Below, piece by piece: positions 20,426 through 29,857 of a DNA stretch of 64,000 nucleotides. Source of the stretch: Luteimonas sp. FCS-9 (GTDB taxonomy: Bacteria; Pseudomonadota; Gammaproteobacteria; Xanthomonadales; Xanthomonadaceae). How positions within the stretch are numbered: position 1 is the first letter of the stretch; the number at the start of each line of letters is the position of its first letter. The translations under genes and the position numbers were made by a program. A model generated the notes under the pieces. The model searched no databases, had not been told where the DNA came from, and saw only the letters and a program-made list of their open reading frames with translations. The stretch lies in NCBI RefSeq assembly GCF_001014645.1, contig NZ_LASZ01000023.1, positions 1 through 64,000 of the forward strand. The letters are read 5' to 3'.

Positions 20426-21454
20426 ATGCCCGCCATCTCCCTGACCCGCCACCTGATCGAGGAACAGCGCCTGGGGCACGTCACGCCGGACCTGCGGCTG
20501 CTGCTGGAGGTCGTGGCGCGCGCTTGCAAGCGCATCTCGGTCGCGGTCGGCAAGGGCGCGCTGGGCGACGTGCTCGGCGAGGCCGGCGGCGAGGCGGGCA
20601 GCATCAACGTGCAGGGCGAGGCGCAGAAGAAGCTCGACGTGATCAGCAACGAGATCCTGCTCGAGGCGAATGCCTGGGGCGGCCACCTGGCCGCGTGCGC
20701 GTCCGAGGAGATGGCCCACTGCGAGCCGATCCCCGACGCCTTCCCGCGCGGCAACTACCTGCTGGTGTTCGATCCGCTCGACGGCAGCTCCAACATCGAC
20801 ATCAACGCCAGCGTCGGCACAATCTTCTCGGTGCTGCGCTGCCCCGAGGGCGCGGGCGCGGTCGAGGACGCGCACTTCCTGCAGGCCGGCCGCACCCAGG
20901 TCGCCGCCGGCTACTGCCTGTACGGGCCGAGCACGATGCTGGTGCTCACGATCGGCCACGGCACCCACGCGTTCACGCTCGACCGCGAGCAGGGCTCGTT
21001 CGTGCTGACCCGGGCCGATCTGCGCATCCCCGAGACGACCCGCGAGTTCGCGATCAACATGTCCAACCAGCGCCACTGGGAGGCGCCGACGCAGGCCTAC
21101 GTCGCCGACCTGCTGGCCGGGGCGCTGGGCCCGCGCGGCAAGGACTTCAACATGCGCTGGGTCGCGGCGATGGTCGCCGACGTGCACCGCATCCTGACCC
21201 GCGGCGGCATCTTCATCTATCCCTGGGACCGCAAGGACCCGTCCAAGCCGGGCAAGCTGCGGCTGATGTACGAGGCCAACCCGATGGCGATGCTGGTCGA
21301 GCAGGCCGGCGGCGCGGCGACCAACGGGCGCAGCCGCATCCTGGACATCGAACCCGATTCGCTGCACCAGCGCGTGCCGGTGTTCCTGGGCTCGAAGGAC
21401 GAGGTCGAGGCCGCGACCCGCTACCACCTTGAGCACGACGGTGCCGTGTCATGA
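20426..21454 (+). CDS. fbp: Class 1 fructose-1,6-bisphosphatase
   Basis: A 342-residue FBPase of gluconeogenesis that hydrolyses fructose-1,6-bisphosphate to fructose-6-phosphate. Metal- and substrate-binding motifs are [20 protein letters not shown] and the C-terminal [20 protein letters not shown]. Length is typical of bacterial class 1 enzymes. The ATG at 20426 gives [13 protein letters not shown]. Its stop overlaps the ATG of a 2OG-Fe(II) oxygenase by four bases, so both are probably co-expressed. Confidence 0.97.
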   Translation: MPAISLTRHLIEEQRLGHVTPDLRLLLEVVARACKRISVAVGKGALGDVLGEAGGEAGSINVQGEAQKKLDVISNEILLEANAWGGHLAACASEEMAHCEPIPDAFPRGNYLLVFDPLDGSSNIDINASVGTIFSVLRCPEGAGAVEDAHFLQAGRTQVAAGYCLYGPSTMLVLTIGHGTHAFTLDREQGSFVLTRADLRIPETTREFAINMSNQRHWEAPTQAYVADLLAGALGPRGKDFNMRWVAAMVADVHRILTRGGIFIYPWDRKDPSKPGKLRLMYEANPMAMLVEQAGGAATNGRSRILDIEPDSLHQRVPVFLGSKDEVEAATRYHLEHDGAVS

Positions 21455-22152
21455 CCGGGGCCGACTTCATCGAAGTCGTCCCCGGTGCGCTGGCACCGCA
21501 GGCGTGCGCGGCGATCGTCGCGCGGCTGCGCGCCAGCCCCGACCTGCAGCCCGGCCAGGTCGGCGGCGGCCTGCATCCCGAGCTCAAGCGCAGCCGCGAC
21601 CTGTCGATCGGCGAGCGCGCCGACTGGGCCGACGTCGTCCAGCAGCTCAACGTCGCGGTCTACGGCGGCGTGCTGGCGTACCTGCGCAAGTACCCGCAGG
21701 CGCTGATCGCGCCGCTGATGCTGCAGCAGCCCGACGCGTCCGGCGCGCTGCGCCGGCTGGTCGCCGAGGACTTCGCCGACATGGACGACGCGCGGCTGGG
21801 CGGCCTGCTGCAGACCTGTCTGCGGCCCGGCCAGATCAACCTGCAGTGGTACGCCGCCGGCCAGGGCGGCTACCCGTACTGGCACTGCGAACTGTTTCCG
21901 CGCGACACCGGCTGCGAGACGCTCCACCGCCACCTGCTGTGGACGATCTACCTCAACGACGGCTTCGACGCCGGCGAGACCGAGTTCCTGTTCCAGCAGC
22001 GCCGCGTCGTGCCGCGCACGGGCGACCTGCTGATCGCGCCGACCGCGTTCACCCATACCCAGCGCGGCAACGTGCCGCAGGGCGGCGACAAGTTCATCGC
22101 CACCAGCTGGATCCTGTTCCAGCGCGCGGAAACGCTGTACGGCGGCGGCTGA
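21451..22152 (+). CDS. 2-oxoglutarate/Fe(II)-dependent oxygenase
   Basis: A 233-residue protein of the 2OG-Fe(II) oxygenase fold, similar in outline to prolyl-4-hydroxylase-like and PiuC-like enzymes. The iron site reads WHCELFP, His145-x-Glu147, with the distal His202 in FTHTQRGN and a probable 2OG-binding Lys in GDKFIATSW. The usual motif is H-x-D; Glu replaces Asp, which also occurs in a minority of members such as clavaminate synthase. The substrate is unknown. The ATG overlaps the fbp stop (ATGA), so translation is coupled. No signal peptide. Confidence 0.82.
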   Translation: MTGADFIEVVPGALAPQACAAIVARLRASPDLQPGQVGGGLHPELKRSRDLSIGERADWADVVQQLNVAVYGGVLAYLRKYPQALIAPLMLQQPDASGALRRLVAEDFADMDDARLGGLLQTCLRPGQINLQWYAAGQGGYPYWHCELFPRDTGCETLHRHLLWTIYLNDGFDAGETEFLFQQRRVVPRTGDLLIAPTAFTHTQRGNVPQGGDKFIATSWILFQRAETLYGGG

Positions 22153-22246
22153 CCTCGCGACCGCTGCGGCTCGTCTGCGGCGGCAGAAGGTGATGCTGCG
22201 ACCGCGGTGGGTGTCGGCCAGCGCGATATGGGCCAGCGGACGCTGC

Positions 22247-22313
22247 GTAGGAGCGCGCTCGCGCGCGATCGGGGGCTCCGGATTGCTTCAATCGCGCGCG
22301 AGCGCGCTCCTAC
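22247..22313. repeat. GTAG-type palindromic repeat
   Basis: GTAGGAGCGCGCTCGCGCGC on the left and GCGCGCGAGCGCGCTCCTAC on the right. It lies between two convergent genes (2OG oxygenase and a receiver protein), the usual place for such repeats, and may act as a bidirectional terminator-like hairpin. Confidence 0.8.
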
Positions 22314-22322
22314 AGAACGGTG

Positions 22323-22757
22323 TCAGCCGCGCGGGTGGTTGAGCACCAGCCAGTACAGGCCGATCTGCTTGACCACCTCGACGAACTTCCCGAAGTCCAC
22401 CGGCTTGCGGATGTAGCTGTTGACGCCCAGCGCGTAGCTGGCCTCGACGTCGAACGGCTCGGTGCTGGTCGTGAGCACGACCACCGGCAGGCCGCGGGTC
22501 GCCGGGCTGGCGCGCAGCGCCTGCAGCACCTCGCGCCCGTCGAGCTTGGGCAGGTTGAGGTCGAGCAGCACGATCGACGGCAGCTGGCTCGCGTCGCGGC
22601 CGGCGTGGCGGCCGCGCGCGAACAGGTAGTCGAGCGCCTCGGCGCCGTCGCCGACCACGACCAGCCGGCCGTCGATGCCGGCTTCGACGAACGCGATGCG
22701 GGTGAGTTCCGCGTCGTCGGGGTTGTCCTCGATCAGCAGGATCGTGTGTTCGCTCAT
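22323..22757 (-). CDS. Rcp1-type single-domain response regulator
   Basis: A 144-residue receiver-only protein. The phosphoacceptor is Asp66 in IVLLDLNLPKLDG, with acidic pocket LLIEDNPDDAELT. The long alpha-3 insertion and the LDLNLPKLDG motif are of the Rcp1 type that pairs with phytochrome kinases. There is no output domain, so it acts by protein contact or phosphorelay. Its ATG overlaps the stop of the upstream kinase by four bases. Confidence 0.93.
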   Translation of the reverse strand: MSEHTILLIEDNPDDAELTRIAFVEAGIDGRLVVVGDGAEALDYLFARGRHAGRDASQLPSIVLLDLNLPKLDGREVLQALRASPATRGLPVVVLTTSTEPFDVEASYALGVNSYIRKPVDFGKFVEVVKQIGLYWLVLNHPRG

Positions 22758-23830
22758 GGGGGCGATGCGTCCTCGGCCGGCGGCGCCGGCAGGTCGATGA
22801 AGAAGGTGGTGCCGACGTCCTCCGCCGATTCCACCCGGATGCGGCCGCCATGCGCCTGCGCGAGCCGCTGGGCGATCGCCAGCCCCAATCCATGGCCGGC
22901 ACCGTCGTCGGCGCCGTGCAGGCGCCTGAACGGCACGAACAGTCGATCAGCATAGCGCATGTCGAACCCGCGGCCGGCGTCGCGCAGCCGCAGCCGCAGC
23001 CGGTCGCCGACCCGCTCGCCGTCGAGTTCGATCTGCACCTGGTCGCGGTGGGCCGAGAACTTCCACGCGTTGTGCAGCAGCTTGCCGAGCATCTGCTTGA
23101 GCGCGTGCTCGTCGCCCCAGGCCCACAGCCCGGGGGTCACGTCGATGTGCGCCGCGCGCCCGGGATCGGCGTCCTGCAGTTCGGCGCAGATCCAGTCGCC
23201 GAGCAGGCTGATGTCGACCGGGCCGGGGCTGCGCGGCGCTCGGGCGGCGCGCATGGTCTCGAGCAGCGCGTCGATCAGGCCGCCGGCCTGCGCCGCGGCG
23301 CCGCGGATCCGCTGCACGTGGTCGCGCACCAGCGCGGTGTCCGCCCCGTCTCCCTGGGCGGCCAGCCGCCGGGAGAACTGCTCGATCGTGCGCACCGGCG
23401 CCCGCAGCTCGTGCGAGATGCCGAACGCCAGCGTGTCCTGCAGCAGTTCCATCGTCCGCAGCGCGGTCGCGTCGTGGAGCTGCAGCAGCGCGTCGCCGCC
23501 CGGCAGCGCGGTCAGCGACAGCTGCAGGCAGCGCGTGCCGTCCTCGCCCCGGTCGAGGGTGACCGGAAGCGCGTGCAGGCCGTCGCCGCCGCCGGCGAGC
23601 GCGGTCAGTGCGGCATCGACCTGGGCGGCGACCGGGGCCAGCGCGTCGCGATGCGCGGCACTGCCCACCAGCGCACCCGGCGCGGTGCCGAGCAGCCGGG
23701 CCAGGGCCGGGTTGGCGCGTCGCCAGGTGCCGTCGGGCGCCAGTTGCGCCAGACCGGTGGCGAGATGGTCGAAGACGTCGGTCGCCAGGCCGGGCCGGAC
23801 TGGCGATGGGGAGGACACGGCGTCGGGCAT
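22754..23830 (-). CDS. PAS-containing soluble histidine kinase
   Basis: A 358-residue kinase with no membrane helix. An N-terminal PAS-like domain (about 15-125; TGLAQLAPDGTWRRANPALARLLG would be its start, residues 25-48) precedes the HisKA dimerisation helix. The phosphoacceptor is His140 in AFGISHELRAPV. A HATPase domain ends with GHGLGLAIAQRLAQAHGG. The HisKA and receiver pair resemble phytochrome-type Cph1/Rcp1, but the GAF/PHY light-sensing domains are absent. It is coupled to the receiver gene at 22323-22757. Confidence 0.9.
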   Translation of the reverse strand: MPDAVSSPSPVRPGLATDVFDHLATGLAQLAPDGTWRRANPALARLLGTAPGALVGSAAHRDALAPVAAQVDAALTALAGGGDGLHALPVTLDRGEDGTRCLQLSLTALPGGDALLQLHDATALRTMELLQDTLAFGISHELRAPVRTIEQFSRRLAAQGDGADTALVRDHVQRIRGAAAQAGGLIDALLETMRAARAPRSPGPVDISLLGDWICAELQDADPGRAAHIDVTPGLWAWGDEHALKQMLGKLLHNAWKFSAHRDQVQIELDGERVGDRLRLRLRDAGRGFDMRYADRLFVPFRRLHGADDGAGHGLGLAIAQRLAQAHGGRIRVESAEDVGTTFFIDLPAPPAEDASPP

Positions 23831-23917
23831 GCGTGGGCTGGGCGCGGAACGGCGGGAAGCCGCGCAGTGTAGGAAATCCTGGCGTGGAGGCGCTGTGCAG
23901 ACGCCGTGAATACGGCC

Positions 23918-25015
23918 TCAGAAGAGCTGGCCCTGCGGCGAGGGCGCGCGCGGGGCCACGAACAGGTCGGTGCGCAGCGGCGGCAGGCGACCGAAGCCCA
24001 GTGCGCGGCGCGCCCGCGCGAAGCGGCTGGCCAGCAGGTCGGCGAACGGGCCCTGCCCACGCATGCGGTGGCCGAAGCGACTGTCGTAGTCGCGCCCGCC
24101 GTGCAGCTGCTGCAGCAGGCTCATCACGTGGGCGGCGCGGTCGGGGTAGTGCAGCTCCAGCCATTCGCGCCACAGCGTCTTGAGTTCGTGCGGCAGGCGC
24201 AGCAGCACGTAGCCCGCCGGGCCGGCGCCGGCCTCGCGCGCGGCGCCCAGGATCGCCTCAAGCTCGTGGTCGGTGATGGCCGGCACCACCGGCGCGACCA
24301 TCACCCCGACCGGGATCCCGGCGTCGGCCAGCGTGCGCATCGCGCGCAGGCGCGCGTGCGGCGCGGCCGCGCGCGGCTCCATGCGGGCCGACAGGCGGTT
24401 GTCGAGCGTGGTCACCGAGAAATGCACCGTCGCCAGGCCCTGGGCCGCCAGCGGGGCGAGCAGGTCGAGGTCGCGCACGATGCCGGCGTTCTTGGTGATC
24501 AGGCTGAACGGATGGCGGGTCTCGGCCAGCAGCTCGATCAGCGCGCGGGTGACCCGGTAGCGGCGTTCGATCGGCTGGTAGGCATCGGTGTTGATGCCCA
24601 GCGCCAGCGGGGCGCACGCGTAGCCCGGCTTCGCGAGCTCGGCGCGCAGCCGCTCGGCGGCGTTGGTCTTGGCGAACAGGCGGGTCTCGAAGTCCAGCCC
24701 CGGCGACAGGTCGAGGTAGGCGTGGGAAGGCCGGGCGAAGCAGTAGATGCAGCCGTGCTCGCAGCCGCGGTAGGGATTGACCGAGCGGTCGAAACCGACG
24801 TCGGGCGAGCGGTTGCGGCTGAGCACGGTGCGCGCGCGCTCCTCGACGACGACGGTGTCGGGCGACGGCGCCTCGTCCTGCAACGCCTGCAACGCATCCC
24901 AACCGTCGTCCTCGGCCACCGCGACCCGCTTCTCGTAACGCCCGGCGACCCACGACGCGCTGCCGCGCCCCTTACGGGCGGTCGGCACGGGCGGGCGGAT
25001 GCGGTCGGCGCTCAT
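23918..25015 (-). CDS. PA0069-family radical SAM protein
   Basis: A 365-residue radical SAM protein. The iron-sulphur motif is CEHGCIYC (Cys85, Cys89, Cys92), preceded by RSVNPYRG, which is characteristic of the PA0069/Rv2578c family. Substrate and reaction are unknown. The ATG at 25015 is chosen because the longer frame adds a Ser/Arg-rich stretch. It is divergent from cardiolipin synthase; 82 bases separate the starts. Confidence 0.9.
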   Translation of the reverse strand: MSADRIRPPVPTARKGRGSASWVAGRYEKRVAVAEDDGWDALQALQDEAPSPDTVVVEERARTVLSRNRSPDVGFDRSVNPYRGCEHGCIYCFARPSHAYLDLSPGLDFETRLFAKTNAAERLRAELAKPGYACAPLALGINTDAYQPIERRYRVTRALIELLAETRHPFSLITKNAGIVRDLDLLAPLAAQGLATVHFSVTTLDNRLSARMEPRAAAPHARLRAMRTLADAGIPVGVMVAPVVPAITDHELEAILGAAREAGAGPAGYVLLRLPHELKTLWREWLELHYPDRAAHVMSLLQQLHGGRDYDSRFGHRMRGQGPFADLLASRFARARRALGFGRLPPLRTDLFVAPRAPSPQGQLF

Positions 25016-25097
25016 CCGGCCACGATGCACCGGTGGTGTCTCAATCCGTGCGACAGTGCGCCGCCACCCCGTCATCGCGGCTTCCCTGCGCGCATTT

Positions 25098-26573
25098 ATG
25101 CTGTGCGCGGCGCGACCGGCGCCGCCATGGCTGGAACCGAACGTGCAGCGCGCCTGGGATTCGCTCGTCACCGCACCGCACCTGCTCACGCTGCTGGCCG
25201 CCGGCTGGCTGCTCTACCTGGTCCTGCTGGGCGGCTGGATCGTGCTGCAGAAGCGCGAGCCGGTGGCGACGCTCAGCTGGCTGCTCGGCCTGGCGCTGCT
25301 GCCCTACCTCGGTTTTCTGATCTACCACGTGTTCGGGCCGCAGAAGATCCGCCGCAACCGGCTGCGCCGCAGCCGCAGCCGCGCCTCGATGCACAGCGCC
25401 CAGGTCGACGCCGAGGAAGGCGAGGCGGCCGAACTCGTGCGCCTGGGGCAGAACACCACCGGGCTGCCGGCGACGTCGTCGGCGGAAGTCGACCTGCTGG
25501 TCGACGGGGCGGCGAAATACACCGCCCTGCTGGCCGACATCGCGCAGGCGCGCCACCACGTCCACCTGGAGTACTACATCTTCGAGCCCGACACGACCGG
25601 CACCGCGTTGCGCGACGCGCTGGTCGAGCGCGCCCGCGCCGGGGTCCGGGTGCGGATCCTGCTCGATTTCGTCGGCACCCGTGCCCGGCGCGGGTTCTTC
25701 GCCCCGCTGGTCGAGGCCGGCGGCGAGCTGGCGTGGTTCCACCCGATGCGTCTGGGCCGGATCTGGCAGCGGCCGTGGACCAACCTGCGCACGCACCGCA
25801 AGCTCGTCGTGATCGACGGCAGGATCGGCTACACCGGCGGGATGAACGTCACCGACGAGCAGGACGAACGCCTGCGGCCCGACGCCTACCGCGACCTGCA
25901 CATGCGGTTGATCGGCAAGTCGGTGCGCGTGCTGCAGCTGGTGTTCGCCGAGGACTGGGCCTATGCGACCGGGCGGCGGGACTTCCTCGCCGAGGTCGAG
26001 GCGCAGACCCCGTCCGCCGACGCCGGCCCGGTCCGGACCCAGGTGCTGACCTCGGGACCGGACTCGAACTGGGAAGCGATCCATCGGCTCCACGTCGGCG
26101 CGATCCACGCCGCCAAGCATCGCGTGTGGCTGACGACGCCGTACTTCGTGCCGGGCGAGGCGGCGATGATGGCGCTGACCTCTGCCGCGCTCGCCGGGCT
26201 CGACGTGCGCCTGCTGGTGCCCAGGACCAGCGACTCGCGGCTGGTCACGCTGGCCGCGCGGTCCTATTTCGGCCAGCTGCTGGTCGCCGGGGTGAAGATC
26301 TACGAGTACCGCTCGCGGATGCTGCACAGCAAGTCGCTGCTGATCGACGACAGCCTGGCGATCATCGGCAGCGCGAACTTCGACCACCGCAGTTTCCGCC
26401 TGAACTTCGAGCTGTCGGTGCTGTTCGACGACCCCGGCGTCGCCGCCGCGCTGGCCCAGCTGATCGAGCGCGAGTTCGCGCACGCCCCGCGGGTGCAGCG
26501 CGGCCGCCCGCGCCCGCTGCTGACCGCGCGCCTGCCCGAGGCGCTGGCGCGGCTGTGCTCGCCGCTGCTGTAG
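25098..26573 (+). CDS. cls: Cardiolipin synthase
   Basis: A 491-residue phospholipase-D-superfamily enzyme that makes cardiolipin from phosphatidylglycerol at the inner membrane. Two N-terminal membrane helices (about residues 25-48 and 55-75) precede two PLD domains with HKD motifs: HRKLVVIDGRIGYTGGMN and HSKSLLIDDSLAIIGSANFD. The start is uncertain: ATG 25098 is used, and GTG 25143 (476 residues) is an alternative with the same two helices. Both lack a strong ribosome-binding site. Confidence 0.93.
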   Translation: MLCAARPAPPWLEPNVQRAWDSLVTAPHLLTLLAAGWLLYLVLLGGWIVLQKREPVATLSWLLGLALLPYLGFLIYHVFGPQKIRRNRLRRSRSRASMHSAQVDAEEGEAAELVRLGQNTTGLPATSSAEVDLLVDGAAKYTALLADIAQARHHVHLEYYIFEPDTTGTALRDALVERARAGVRVRILLDFVGTRARRGFFAPLVEAGGELAWFHPMRLGRIWQRPWTNLRTHRKLVVIDGRIGYTGGMNVTDEQDERLRPDAYRDLHMRLIGKSVRVLQLVFAEDWAYATGRRDFLAEVEAQTPSADAGPVRTQVLTSGPDSNWEAIHRLHVGAIHAAKHRVWLTTPYFVPGEAAMMALTSAALAGLDVRLLVPRTSDSRLVTLAARSYFGQLLVAGVKIYEYRSRMLHSKSLLIDDSLAIIGSANFDHRSFRLNFELSVLFDDPGVAAALAQLIEREFAHAPRVQRGRPRPLLTARLPEALARLCSPLL

Positions 26574-26664
26574 GGGTCTCCAGGCGCGATGGGCCCGGTC
26601 GGCGGGCATCTGGCGTCGTCCGGCGGAGCGGGTAGACTGGCCCGACGTCAGCGGAGACCCTGCC

Positions 26665-26934
26665 ATGCCCTGGTTGTTGCTGCTGCTCGCCGTCGGCGCG
26701 CTCGTCGTCGCGTTCACCACCACGTCCGTGCCGATCGCCGTGGTCGCCCTGCTGCTGTCGCTGGCGCTCGTCGTCGTCGGCGTGCTCGGCCTGCTCGCCC
26801 AGCGCGTGGGCGAACGCAGCCGCAGCGAGGCGATGATGGTCGATCCCATGGAACTGCGCCGGCTGCGCGAGCAGGCCGAGGCGCGCCGCGCGGCCGCCGC
26901 TGCGGACGTGCCGCCCGCGCCGCCGACCGCATGA
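26665..26934 (+). CDS. Small membrane protein upstream of pdxJ
   Basis: An 89-residue protein with two adjacent membrane helices (residues about 2-18 and 22-46) and a basic cytoplasmic coil rich in Arg, Glu and Ala. I do not recognise the family. Its TGA overlaps the pdxJ ATG by four bases, so the two are co-translated. It starts 91 bases after cls on the same strand. Confidence 0.75.
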   Translation: MPWLLLLLAVGALVVAFTTTSVPIAVVALLLSLALVVVGVLGLLAQRVGERSRSEAMMVDPMELRRLREQAEARRAAAAADVPPAPPTA

Positions 26935-27716
26935 CGGCATCGGCCCCGCGCGCGGCGCGATGCGATACCCGCCTGAGCGTCAACCTCAACAAGATCGCGG
27001 TGCTGCGCAATTCGCGCGGCGGCGGCGATCCCGACGTCCTGCGTGCCGCCCGAACCTGTCTCGATGCCGGCGCCCACGGCCTCACCGTCCATCCCCGTCC
27101 CGACGCCCGCCACATCCGCGCCGACGACGTGGTCGCGCTGGGTGCGCTGACCGACGCCCGCGGCGTCGAGTTCAACATCGAAGGCAACCCGTTCGCCCCA
27201 CCGCGTGGCGACTATCCCGGGCTGCTCGCGCTGTGCGAACGCGTCCGGCCTGCCCAGGTCACGCTGGTGCCCGACGGCGATGCCCAGCTGACCTCCGACC
27301 ACGGCTTCGACTTCGCCCGCGACGGCGCCACGCTGCGCCCGCTCGTCGCCCGGCTCCGGGCGCTGGACTGCCGCGTCAGCCTGTTCGCCGATGCCGGCGC
27401 CGACATCGAGGCCGCCTTCGCCACCGGCGCCGACCGCATCGAGCTCTACACCGGCCCCTGGGCCGAGGCCTTCGCCGCCGGCACGCCCGACACGGCATTG
27501 CCCGGACTCGTCGACACCGCCCGTCGCGCCCGCGCCGCCGGCCTGGGCGTCAATGCCGGCCACGACCTGAGCCAGGCCAACCTCGGCGCCCTGCTCGACG
27601 CGCTCGGCACCGTGGACGAGGTCTCGATCGGCCACGCCCTGATCGGCGAGGCCCTTTACGAGGGCCTCGACGCCACGGTCCGCCGCTATCTCGCGATCGT
27701 CGGCGCGCCAGCCTGA
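26931..27716 (+). CDS. pdxJ: Pyridoxine 5'-phosphate synthase
   Basis: A 261-residue PdxJ, the TIM-barrel enzyme that makes pyridoxine 5'-phosphate from 1-deoxyxylulose-5-phosphate and 3-amino-2-oxopropyl phosphate. The N-terminus reads [44 protein letters not shown] and [14 protein letters not shown] are diagnostic. Length is normal. It is the last gene of its operon, translationally coupled to the small membrane protein. Confidence 0.97.
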   Translation: MTASAPRAARCDTRLSVNLNKIAVLRNSRGGGDPDVLRAARTCLDAGAHGLTVHPRPDARHIRADDVVALGALTDARGVEFNIEGNPFAPPRGDYPGLLALCERVRPAQVTLVPDGDAQLTSDHGFDFARDGATLRPLVARLRALDCRVSLFADAGADIEAAFATGADRIELYTGPWAEAFAAGTPDTALPGLVDTARRARAAGLGVNAGHDLSQANLGALLDALGTVDEVSIGHALIGEALYEGLDATVRRYLAIVGAPA

Positions 27717-27783
27717 CGTCGCGCCGCCTGGACCGGCGCGATGCTGGAACCTGGGTTGGTCGACATCGCAAACCCGAGGCTCG

Positions 27784-27835
27784 CCCCCACCCGGCGCGCC
27801 AGGCGCGCCGACCTCCCCCGCACGCGGAGGAGGTG
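27784..27835. repeat. Double-hairpin intergenic repeat (type A), copy 1
   Basis: Two adjacent hairpins. The first has arms CGGCGCGCC (27792-27800) and GGCGCGCCG (27802-27810) around a single A. The second has arms ACCTCCCCCGC (27811-27821) and GCGGAGGAGGT (27824-27834). Close relatives lie at 35815-35869 and, inverted, at 63170-63224. Confidence 0.75.
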
Positions 27836-27870
27836 TGCTCCATGCCCCGCTCGCCGCTCCGCCACGGAAC

Positions 27871-27965
27871 GATGGCCAGTGCCCGCCGGGTGCCGGGCCG
27901 ACCAAGCGGAGTTCGGGCCGCGACTCGGCACGGTACCCGGCGGGCACACGCGCACGACATCGGCC
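27871..27965. repeat. Long stem-loop intergenic repeat (type B), copy 1
   Basis: A 17-base stem, arms at 27879-27895 (GTGCCCGCCGGGTGCCG) and 27931-27947 (CGGTACCCGGCGGGCAC), with one G.T pair that would wobble in RNA. The 35-base loop contains the conserved core GGGCCGCGACTCGGCACGG. Copies lie at 35683-35777 and 36117-36203. Confidence 0.7.
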
Positions 27966-28028
27966 TGGGCCAACTTCACCGCATGCTTCCAATGCAGAAA
28001 GCCCGCCCCACCCGGCCAAAGCCGGCGC

Positions 28029-28054
28029 AAAAAAACGCCGCCCGAAGGCGGCGT
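28029..28054 (-). terminator. Intrinsic terminator of the tonB-exbB-exbD operon
   Basis: On the minus strand a stem ACGCCGCC / GGCGGCGT with a four-base TTCG loop is followed by seven T residues (28035 down to 28029). It sits 57 bases after the last exbD stop. This is the clearest intrinsic terminator in the window. Confidence 0.93.
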
Positions 28055-28110
28055 CAAATGAAGCTGGGTAAGCGCCGAGCGTGCTGCAGGCGCGTCGGCG
28101 GTATTGCGGA

Positions 28111-28521
28111 TTACTTGCGGACGAATCCGATCTTGAGCATCTGCGCGTTCTTGGCCTCGGCCAGCACCTTCGCCAGCACGCCGTAATCGGCGTCCTCGTT
28201 GGTGTCGATCTCCAGCGTCGGCTGGTTGGTCGGATCGCGCTGGACCTCCGATTCCATCATGTTGCGCAGCGCCGAGACCGGCGTCGGGCTGTCGTTCCAG
28301 AAGATCTGGCCCGAACCGTCGATGCGCAGCTTGATCGGCTCCGGCGGTTCCACCGGATTGTCAGGCGGCGTCGTGGAACGCTGCGGCAGATCGATGTCGA
28401 TCGGATAGGACAACTGCGGCGCCGTCACCATGAAGATGATCAGCAGCACCAACATCACGTCGCAGAGCGGAATGATGTTGATGTCGGCCATCGGGCCTTC
28501 GCCACCGGATGAAAATGCCAT
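28111..28521 (-). CDS. exbD2: ExbD biopolymer transport protein, second copy
   Basis: A 136-residue ExbD. It has one membrane helix near residues 18-38 with the essential proton-carrying Asp in [21 protein letters not shown] (motif at residues 15-35), and a periplasmic domain after it. ExbB and ExbD form the proton channel that powers TonB. It follows exbD1 by 14 bases and is the last gene of the operon. Two tandem exbD genes are characteristic of Xanthomonas-type tonB clusters. Confidence 0.94.
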   Translation of the reverse strand: MAFSSGGEGPMADINIIPLCDVMLVLLIIFMVTAPQLSYPIDIDLPQRSTTPPDNPVEPPEPIKLRIDGSGQIFWNDSPTPVSALRNMMESEVQRDPTNQPTLEIDTNEDADYGVLAKVLAEAKNAQMLKIGFVRK

Positions 28522-28535
28522 GGATGATGCTCCGG

Positions 28536-28961
<426 letters not shown>

Positions 28962-28995
28962 ATCGGGACTCCGTTGTCGCTACTGACGTACGTTC

Positions 28996-29751
28996 TTAGA
29001 CCTTGGCCGGCGGGACGGCATCGCCGACGCGCGAACCGGTGGCGAAGAAGTCGTGCAGGTCGTGCGCGAACGTGTCGAGCTTGTTGTTCGTGCCGCGGTT
29101 GAGGCGGACGAAGAAGTTGTAGCCCAGCACCGCCGGGATCGCGACGCCCAGACCGATCGCGGTCATGATCAGCGCCTCGCCCACCGGGCCGGCCACCGCA
29201 CCGATGTCCGCCTGGCCACTGGCGCCGATGCGGATCAGTGCGCGGTAGATGCCCCACACGGTGCCGAGCAGGCCGACGAACGGCGCGGTCGCACCGACGG
29301 TCGCGAGCACGGTCAGGCCGTTCTCGAGCTTCAGCGATTCGCGGGTGACGGCCTGGCGCAGCGCGCGGTCGACGAACTCCGAGCGGTTCAGCGACTCGAC
29401 CAGGCGCGAGCCTTCGTGGCGCTGGTGGTGCGCGGCGGCCTGGGCGGCGTCCAGGGCGACCTTCGAGAAGGGCTCGCTCTTGGGCTGCTCTTCCATGTGG
29501 CGGATCGCGTCCTGGGCGTTCGGGGTTTCCCAGAACGTGTTGATCACGCGGTCCGAGCTACCGCGCAGGCGGGCGTTCTTGATCGCGTTGTAGATGATCC
29601 AGTAGATCGACATGGCCGACATCGTGACGAGCACGATGAGGACGACCCAGCCGACCGCGTCCATGTGCTGAATCATGTCCGCGAAGCCCATCTGCTGCAG
29701 GGCTGCAGCGTTGCCGGCTCCGGTCGGGGCAGTGGTGGTTTCCTGCAGCAT
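28996..29751 (-). CDS. exbB: ExbB proton channel subunit
   Basis: A 251-residue MotA/TolQ/ExbB family protein. Three membrane helices are recognisable (about residues 32-55, 145-170 and 190-215). The family signature LATVGATAPFVGLLGTVWG is intact. It forms the pentameric channel around ExbD in the inner membrane. The ATG at 29751 opens MLQETTTAPTGAG. It is 106 bases downstream of tonB and precedes exbD1. Confidence 0.95.
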   Translation of the reverse strand: MLQETTTAPTGAGNAAALQQMGFADMIQHMDAVGWVVLIVLVTMSAMSIYWIIYNAIKNARLRGSSDRVINTFWETPNAQDAIRHMEEQPKSEPFSKVALDAAQAAAHHQRHEGSRLVESLNRSEFVDRALRQAVTRESLKLENGLTVLATVGATAPFVGLLGTVWGIYRALIRIGASGQADIGAVAGPVGEALIMTAIGLGVAIPAVLGYNFFVRLNRGTNNKLDTFAHDLHDFFATGSRVGDAVPPAKV

Positions 29752-29857
29752 AACGCTTACCTTCTAGATGTAGTGGTTTGAAGAAGTGGAACGTGACGCG
29801 GGACTAACGGGCGCCCGCGAGGGCGCCTGGATCTGGTGCGGCCGTCGGCCGCCGGTG

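Larger units (their letters stand above)
27717..28110. other. Intergenic region pdxJ-exbD with two structured repeats and a terminator
   Basis: 394 bases between convergent pdxJ and exbD. From left to right it holds a double-hairpin repeat (27784-27835), a long stem-loop repeat (27871-27965) and the exbD-side terminator (28029-28054). The two repeats recur elsewhere in the window. No gene is apparent; the frames through it are shadows. Confidence 0.7.
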
